From positions 1-37,435 of the forward strand of contig JADHTG010000029.1 of assembly GCA_016776505.1 (NCBI GenBank): 37,435 bases of DNA, given 5' to 3'. Position numbers and translations under genes: made by a program. This document shows positions 32,705 through 37,435 of this stretch, in pieces (the stretch's first letter is position 1; the number at the start of each line of letters is the position of its first letter). The notes under the pieces were generated by a model. The model made no database searches and was not told the origin of the DNA. It worked only from the letters and a program-made list of their open reading frames with translations. The stretch comes from Bacteroidota bacterium (GTDB lineage: Bacteria > Bacteroidota > Bacteroidia > CAILMK01 > JAAYUY01).

Positions 32705-32839
32705 TCTTATTTCATATTATTCGTTTTTGTATTCTACGTAAAACAGGATCAAATAACTACATCACTATCATAAAAGTTTTTAAGATCTCCGGATGTAATA
32801 ATTAGGCTAAATTTACGTATTATAATAAACGGCTAAAGC

Positions 32840-33694
32840 ATGTTTAAAATACACATCTTATTATTAATCACATTCTTGTTGTCATGCAAATCATCCATTA
32901 AATCCCATGAACAAAGTGAATCCAATGAAGCCGATCAAGTGGAGATTGAACATGTGATAATTGATAAGGTAGGATTAATTCAAACTCCTGATAATTATGA
33001 AAGACAGACCATTGAACCAAATTCATTTGCTGACTATTTAAGAAATCTCCCCTTGAAAACTGAAAACAATATCGTTTATTTATTCGATGGAACAAAGAAA
33101 TTCAACCAGTCTGCACAGTATAAAGTGGTAAAAATGGATGTTGGAGATACAGATTTACAGCAATGTGCAGATGCCGTTATGAGGTTAAGAGCAGAATACC
33201 TCTACGAACAACAGAATTTCGAGGATATTCATTTCAATTTCACCAGTGGTGACAAAGCCAAATGGATAGATTATGCGGAGGGTTTCAGACCAAATATCAC
33301 AGGCAATCATGTCAGCTGGGCCAAAACATCTTCTAAAAATTATTCCTACTCGAATTTCCGAAAATACATGGACCTGGTTTTTAATTATGCAGGAACATAT
33401 TCGCTTAATAAGGAATTGAAGAAAGTCAATAATCCGTTGGATATCAAAGCTGGTGATGTGTTTATCCAGGGAGGTTTTCCTGGTCATGCAATCATTGTAT
33501 TGGATATTGCTATTCACAAGGGAACAGGCGAAAAAATATTTATGCTTGCCCAAAGCTATATGCCTGCCCAGGAAATTCATGTATTAGTTAATCCGAATGA
33601 TGAGGGATATTCTCCCTGGTACAAGCTGCGTGAAAATGAAGATTTACTTACACCTGAATGGACCTTCAGGCAAAGCGATCTGAAAAGCTTTTAA
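32840..33694 (+). CDS. DUF4846-like lipoprotein
   Basis: The 284-residue product is a lipoprotein: hydrophobic start and lipobox FLLSC (Cys16). The body resembles the DUF4846 family of Bacteroidota, whose function is unknown. Recognisable blocks are FADYLRNLPLK, the long DLQQCADAVMRLRAEYLY, IHFNFTSGDKAKWIDYAEG, and the C-terminal IKAGDVFIQGGFPGHAIIVL followed by MLAQSYMPAQEIHVLVNP. The PGHA and QSYMPAQ region recalls cysteine- or histidine-type hydrolase folds, but no catalytic Cys is visible there. It is the first of three consecutive genes for exported lipoproteins. Confidence 0.8.
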   Translation: MFKIHILLLITFLLSCKSSIKSHEQSESNEADQVEIEHVIIDKVGLIQTPDNYERQTIEPNSFADYLRNLPLKTENNIVYLFDGTKKFNQSAQYKVVKMDVGDTDLQQCADAVMRLRAEYLYEQQNFEDIHFNFTSGDKAKWIDYAEGFRPNITGNHVSWAKTSSKNYSYSNFRKYMDLVFNYAGTYSLNKELKKVNNPLDIKAGDVFIQGGFPGHAIIVLDIAIHKGTGEKIFMLAQSYMPAQEIHVLVNPNDEGYSPWYKLRENEDLLTPEWTFRQSDLKSF

Positions 33695-33808
33695 TCATTT
33701 TCCTAATCCTTATCAATAATGAATTAAATTTGCATCTTCTGTGATAATAAAAACGCTTTCATGTGTTATGTGCATTATGCAAAGAAACTTTCAGGTCAAT
33801 TTACAAAA

Positions 33809-34537
33809 ATGAAAGCTATAACTATGTCCTTGTATAAGATTATTTCTATCTCATTGGTCTTTAGCCTATTATCTTGTTCCTCATCAGAAATTGCAGATTC
33901 AAAGGATGTTAATCAATCTCAAATTTACCAGAAATATTACGTGACATGGGATGCAGAAGATGAAAGTACTTATGTGGAAGCTGTTTTCCGATTCGGTGGA
34001 GATAAGGGCACTTCGCTAATTCTTTCAGAACCCAGCACAATTACTGTAAACGGGAAAGAATTAAATGGAAAAAACAGGCTTTTCAGAGGTTACATTTACA
34101 GCAGAGGCTCAATTCCATTTACTACAAAAGAAATCAATTATGCATTTACAGATACTGAAAAAAAACGTTATAAGAATGGATTTCAGATTGTACCCATTGG
34201 TATATTGTCTGTAGCCGACAGTTTTTCAAAAAATAATAATCTGCATTTCGAACTTGAAGGAGAACCACTGGCAACCTATGAAGAGTTCCATCTCAAAATC
34301 AAAGATTCGGAAGGAGTGGAAGCTGTTTTTGTAACAGATGTGAAAGGCAGTAGCCGTATTTTTGTTGAAGCAGCTGAACTTTCAGAATTAAGTCCCGGGC
34401 AGGTAAATATTCAAATTTCAAGAATTATGCGAAAAGACCTGAGGGATTGCCCCGAAATAGGTGGTTTTACAGAAATACGATACCTCTCAAAAATTTATTC
34501 AAGTAAAATATCTTACAAACAAATTTCAAATATATAA
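33809..34537 (+). CDS. lipoprotein of unknown function
   Basis: Not recognised. I start it at the ATG at 33809, where a lipoprotein signal begins (lipobox SLLSC, Cys23). The frame is open back to an ATG at 33761, but that adds 16 residues before the signal. The body of about 220 residues is beta-rich with many short strands, such as STYVEAVFRFGGDKGTSLIL and EGVEAVFVTDVKGSSRIFVE, suggesting an immunoglobulin-like or similar beta fold. It lies 3 bases before the TlpA-like gene and is probably cotranscribed with it. A TAnnTTTG match (33725-33732) lies upstream, without a good -33 partner. Confidence 0.65.
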   Translation: MKAITMSLYKIISISLVFSLLSCSSSEIADSKDVNQSQIYQKYYVTWDAEDESTYVEAVFRFGGDKGTSLILSEPSTITVNGKELNGKNRLFRGYIYSRGSIPFTTKEINYAFTDTEKKRYKNGFQIVPIGILSVADSFSKNNNLHFELEGEPLATYEEFHLKIKDSEGVEAVFVTDVKGSSRIFVEAAELSELSPGQVNIQISRIMRKDLRDCPEIGGFTEIRYLSKIYSSKISYKQISNI

Positions 34538-34540
34538 ATC

Positions 34541-35938
34541 ATGAAGCATATCCTATTATTACTACCCTTATCGATTCTTTTATTTATCACTTCCTGTACT
34601 AACAAGCCTGTTACTGCCTTTGTAAGTGGTGTTATTCTCAATCCCGTAAATGACGTGATCAGCCTGATAGATTTGTCTGATGAATTATTTCAATCTGATA
34701 CTGCTTACCTGGATGAAAATGGAAATTTCGAATTCAATATGGAACTCGATGATGCAGGTTTTTATATGATAAGACACGGACGAAAAAGGAATATCCTGTA
34801 TTTAGCTCCGGGCGATAAGCTGAAGTTTGAAGTGGAGGCTGAAAATTTGGGTGATAATCTGAACTTTAGCGGAACAGGTCAGGATATTAATGTATTCCTG
34901 ATGAATGAAAAGACATTCCTGGCAGAATTAAAACCTGCAAATGATTTACTCTATGGATTAAATGAAGAGCTGTTCATCCGGAAAACGGCCGATATCTTAA
35001 AGTCATGGCAGGATTATATTAATGAACAGGAAAATCTCAGCGCGGAATTCAAAGAAACGGAATCAACTGTAGCACTTTACGACTGGGCATTAACGAGAAT
35101 ATATTATCAGGATGCACATCGTTATTTTGCTGATGAGGATAGTTTTAAAGTAAGCGATAATTATTACAGTTTTGTAGATGATCTGGATTTAAATAAAACT
35201 GAATTACTCAGATTACATAATTTCAGGAATTTTATCCAACACAATTATACACGCATAGGAAATGAAATGTATACTGCCGATAGCAATTATGCAAACAATG
35301 ATTTAGGTGAGATACTTTCAAATTATGAAGCAGCAAAATCAGCTTATAACAATTCTGACATAAAATCATATGCCTTATTTAAAGTCATGAAAGATCAGCT
35401 GGATTATTATGGTATTAAGGATATGAATGAACTGTATCAAAACTTTTTGAGTGATTGCAACAATGAAAGTTACAAAAATTACATCACTGAAAAGTATGAA
35501 AAATGGTTGACTATTGAGCCAGGTAAGTTGGCTGAAGATTTTACCTATCCTGATATGGATGGAAATGAATTCTCACTTAGCGATTTCAAGGGAAAGTATG
35601 TTTACCTGGATGTATGGGCAACCTGGTGTGGACCCTGCAAGCTAGAAATTCCTCATTTAGATACTTTAGTAAATGATTTGAAAGAAAACAATGTTGAGAT
35701 AATTTCTATTTCAGTGGATGAGGATAAAGAAGCCTGGGTAGAAATGATTTCAAGCGATCAACCTGCCTGGTTGCAATTGTACGCTGGTAGCTGGAATACA
35801 GCTGTTGCCAACTTTTTCCAGATACGTTCCATTCCCCGTTTCATTCTTCTTGACAGGGATGGGAAGATCATTGATGCCAATGCACAACGTCCATCAGAAA
35901 ACATCAGAGACCAAATTCTGGCTCTCGAAGGAATTTGA
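34541..35938 (+). CDS. TlpA-like thiol-disulfide lipoprotein with DUF4369-like N-terminus
   Basis: The 465-residue product is a periplasm-facing lipoprotein (lipobox FITSC, Cys19). An N-terminal beta-rich domain (about residues 25-115, like DUF4369) is followed by a helical middle region. The thioredoxin domain (about 327-465) has the active site VWATWCGPCKLEIPHL with Cys363 and Cys366. SIPRFILLD supplies the cis-proline. This is a common Bacteroidota architecture, probably a reductase of periplasmic disulfides; the client is unknown. It is the last of three lipoprotein genes, with the 7-bp tandem array starting 56 bases after its stop. Confidence 0.93.
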   Translation: MKHILLLLPLSILLFITSCTNKPVTAFVSGVILNPVNDVISLIDLSDELFQSDTAYLDENGNFEFNMELDDAGFYMIRHGRKRNILYLAPGDKLKFEVEAENLGDNLNFSGTGQDINVFLMNEKTFLAELKPANDLLYGLNEELFIRKTADILKSWQDYINEQENLSAEFKETESTVALYDWALTRIYYQDAHRYFADEDSFKVSDNYYSFVDDLDLNKTELLRLHNFRNFIQHNYTRIGNEMYTADSNYANNDLGEILSNYEAAKSAYNNSDIKSYALFKVMKDQLDYYGIKDMNELYQNFLSDCNNESYKNYITEKYEKWLTIEPGKLAEDFTYPDMDGNEFSLSDFKGKYVYLDVWATWCGPCKLEIPHLDTLVNDLKENNVEIISISVDEDKEAWVEMISSDQPAWLQLYAGSWNTAVANFFQIRSIPRFILLDRDGKIIDANAQRPSENIRDQILALEGI

Positions 35939-35993
35939 ATTATTGGGAATTGAAGGGAATTAGTTGCAAATTATTCTTTGGGCCTTCTCGAGC

Positions 35994-36132
35994 AAGCAGT
36001 AATCAGTAATCAGTAATCAGTAAGCAGTAATCAGTAAGCAGTAATCAGTAAGCAGTAATCAGTAACCAGTGATCAGTAATCAGTAATCAGTAATCAGTAA
36101 TCAGTAATCAGTGATCAGTGATCAGTAATCAG
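35994..36132. repeat. 7-bp tandem repeat array, about 20 units
   Basis: The unit is AATCAGT. Variants are AAGCAGT (four copies, three alternating with AATCAGT to give a 14-bp super-period), AACCAGT (one) and GATCAGT (three). The array ends 25 bases before the ATG of the oxidoreductase gene, so it sits where that gene's promoter should be. Arrays of short units often change in copy number by slipped replication. Confidence 0.9.
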
Positions 36133-36157
36133 GGCTTCGGATGGTGATAAAAAGCAC

Positions 36158-37168
36158 ATGAAAGCACTAATAATAGAAGAATACCAATCCAACCTTTCGG
36201 CCATGCTGAAAGGGATGAAAATAACGGAGATTGAAACTCCTAAACCTGCAGGAAAACAAGTACTCGTTAAAATAGACGGAAGTCCATGCAATCCCTCAGA
36301 TATTGCCTTCATGCGCGGCATGTACAACATTCGCAAAACCTTGCCCAAAGCAGCAGGTTTTGAAGGCACAGGTATCGTTATTGAAGCAGGTGATGATCGA
36401 GAAGCACAACAATTGCTTGGGAAACGGGTTTGTACTTTCAGTCATCAGGATGAAAACGGCACCTGGGCTGAATTTTTCCTGACAGAACCCACACATTGCA
36501 TTGTATTGAAAAATGAGATGCCAGTTGAGCAAGCCGCCTGCTTTTATGTAAATCCATTTACGGCCTATGGTTTATTTGAAATAACATTAAAACGGGGGGA
36601 TAAAGGCATTGTTCAAAATGCAGCAGCTGGTGTGGTGGGAGCTTTTGTTGGCAAACTGGCAGAAAAAGAGGGGATTCCGCTACTCAACATTGTCAGGCGG
36701 CCTGCCCATGTTGAACTGCTAAAATCACAAGGGGAAAAGTATGTGCTCAACTCAAGGGATAAGGAATTTGAATCTCAATTCCGGGAAATGGCACATGCAC
36801 TCAATGCCACCATGGCTTTTGATGCTGTTGGTGGAGATCATAGCGGATTGCTTTTGAATAATATGCCTTCGAAATCCGGCTTGGTTTTATATGGCGGGTT
36901 AAGCGGACAGAATGCCTCCAGCTTTGATGTGCTGGACACCATTTTTAAGGGGAAAAGTTTTTCGGGATTCAACCTCGGAGACTGGAAGAGAGAAAACAAA
37001 GGGAAACGCTTATCAGAAGTTTCTGAATTCCTGCAGGATTTAATCATCAGGAAAGAAGTGGAAACCAAAATCCAGAAAGTGATAAAACTGGAAGAAGCTT
37101 TTGAAGGACTCTATCAATACATCACCAACATGTCGGATGGAAAAGTGATTTTTAATCCGCAAGCCTGA
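36158..37168 (+). CDS. MDR-superfamily oxidoreductase (quinone-reductase / enoyl-reductase type)
   Basis: The 336-residue product has the two-domain MDR plan: a GroES-like N-terminal domain (about 1-130; VLVKIDGSPCNPSDIAFMRG, KAAGFEGTGIVIEAG) and a nucleotide-binding domain (about 131-285; GIVQNAAAGVVGAFVGKLAE, where the usual GxGxxG is AAAGVVG). The catalytic zinc ligands of alcohol dehydrogenases are absent (NPSD instead of the Cys/His set), which points to NADPH-dependent quinone or enone reductases. YGGLSGQ is typical. The substrate is unknown. Its upstream region consists of the 7-bp repeat array, which may affect expression. Confidence 0.88.
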   Translation: MKALIIEEYQSNLSAMLKGMKITEIETPKPAGKQVLVKIDGSPCNPSDIAFMRGMYNIRKTLPKAAGFEGTGIVIEAGDDREAQQLLGKRVCTFSHQDENGTWAEFFLTEPTHCIVLKNEMPVEQAACFYVNPFTAYGLFEITLKRGDKGIVQNAAAGVVGAFVGKLAEKEGIPLLNIVRRPAHVELLKSQGEKYVLNSRDKEFESQFREMAHALNATMAFDAVGGDHSGLLLNNMPSKSGLVLYGGLSGQNASSFDVLDTIFKGKSFSGFNLGDWKRENKGKRLSEVSEFLQDLIIRKEVETKIQKVIKLEEAFEGLYQYITNMSDGKVIFNPQA

Positions 37169-37174
37169 TTTAAA

Positions 37175-37258
37175 TTGCCCTTCGACACCCAGCCTGTGCA
37201 GGCAGGCGCCCAGGGCAACTGAACGAATTAATGGATTGAGCGTAGTCGAAGTCCATTA
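37175..37258. repeat. nested palindromic intergenic repeat
   Basis: Several inverted pairs are nested here: TTGCCCT (37175-37181) with AGGGCAA (37212-37218); TTCGAC (37181-37186) with GTCGAA (37245-37250); GCCTG with CAGGC (37192-37203); TAATGGA (37229-37235) with TCCATTA (37252-37258). It is richer in G/C than its surroundings. The phrase TTCGACTACGCTCAATCC (minus strand) is familiar from dispersed intergenic repeats of Bacteroidota. It lies between two convergent genes and supplies the stop codon of the right-hand one. Confidence 0.65.
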
Positions 37259-37435
37259 TGTTGTCATATCCTCCTTCAAACTCCTCAATAAAACCCATAA
37301 AGCAATTACAAACACCCCAAAAAAGAACAGGAACTCCTTCCATTCCCTGAAGATCAGCTTACCGGAAGCAAAAAGAACGGAATAGGTCATCACAACGGCA
37401 CTTCCCCAACTCAGAAACAGCCTCCCTAAGCTGCT
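37256..37435 (-). CDS. C-terminal end of a membrane protein, cut by the window edge
   Basis: An open frame enters from the right edge and ends with TAA at 37258-37256, giving 59 residues. It has two hydrophobic segments, about LFLSWGSAVVMTYSVLF and FLFFFGVFVIALWVLL, separated by ASGKLIFREWKEF and ending in RSLKEDMTT. This is the pattern of the last two helices of an inner-membrane protein. The start and the family are outside the window. The stop codon overlaps the outer edge of the palindromic repeat. Confidence 0.6.
   Translation of the reverse strand, partial: SSLGRLFLSWGSAVVMTYSVLFASGKLIFREWKEFLFFFGVFVIALWVLLRSLKEDMTT

Noticed and set aside
35994..36132. CRISPR array
   Set aside because: The unit is 7 bp in direct tandem without spacers, and there are no cas genes.

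Overview
The window looks like a chromosomal stretch from a low-GC member of the Bacteroidota. The signs are promoters of the TTTG / TAnnTTTG type and almost no Shine-Dalgarno sequences. Protein families agree: a PorP/SprF-family type IX secretion membrane protein, a DUF4369-TlpA-like lipoprotein, a Gre-like factor typical of the phylum, and many exported lipoproteins. I see no rRNA, tRNA, CRISPR array, transposase or phage gene. Species cannot be named from the sequence.

Layout. 1-6.6 kb holds an MntP-type manganese exporter, a small Cys/Lys-rich membrane-anchored protein, a multi-span membrane protein, a Gre-like factor, an exported ankyrin protein, an M28 aminopeptidase with PA and PDZ domains, and a thioredoxin-fold protein lacking both active-site cysteines. 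7.0-15.5 kb is the most unusual region. Two copies of one four-gene module (LolA-like exported protein, exported YidD-like protein, two TPR proteins ending in a 'PGxGxxYAG' membrane domain) lie in mirror orientation at 8260-10950 (+) and 15448-12595 (-). Between and before them are five small exported proteins with C-terminal membrane hairpins, three of them TM2-like. The two arms converge on one bidirectional terminator. The module genes overlap at all six internal junctions.

15.6-23.8 kb holds an exported helical-repeat protein with an MFS (UMF1/Atg22-like) transporter, a serine beta-lactamase-like hydrolase, a tiny PID-CTERM-like sorting-signal protein, the tail-specific protease Prc, and a PorP/SprF-like protein. 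23.9-29.5 kb is a complete 2-oxoacid (probably pyruvate) dehydrogenase operon, E1alpha-E1beta-E2-E3, followed by a short lipoate-protein ligase-like gene that may lipoylate the E2. It has a good phylum-type promoter with a 12-bp palindrome just downstream.

29.5-37.4 kb holds an acyltransferase-3 membrane protein, a biotin carrier protein with a carboxyltransferase (acyl-CoA carboxylase / methylmalonyl-CoA decarboxylase type), a DUF4846-like lipoprotein, an unknown lipoprotein, a TlpA-like thioredoxin lipoprotein, a 7-bp tandem array (20 units) just before a zinc-free MDR oxidoreductase, a nested palindromic intergenic repeat, and the 3' end of a membrane-protein gene entering from the right edge.

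The best candidate for an undescribed system is the 7.0-15.5 kb locus: a duplicated, translationally coupled envelope module beside a set of small exported hairpin proteins that may be its clients or components. The family assignments are from sequence patterns. The functional link is inference.
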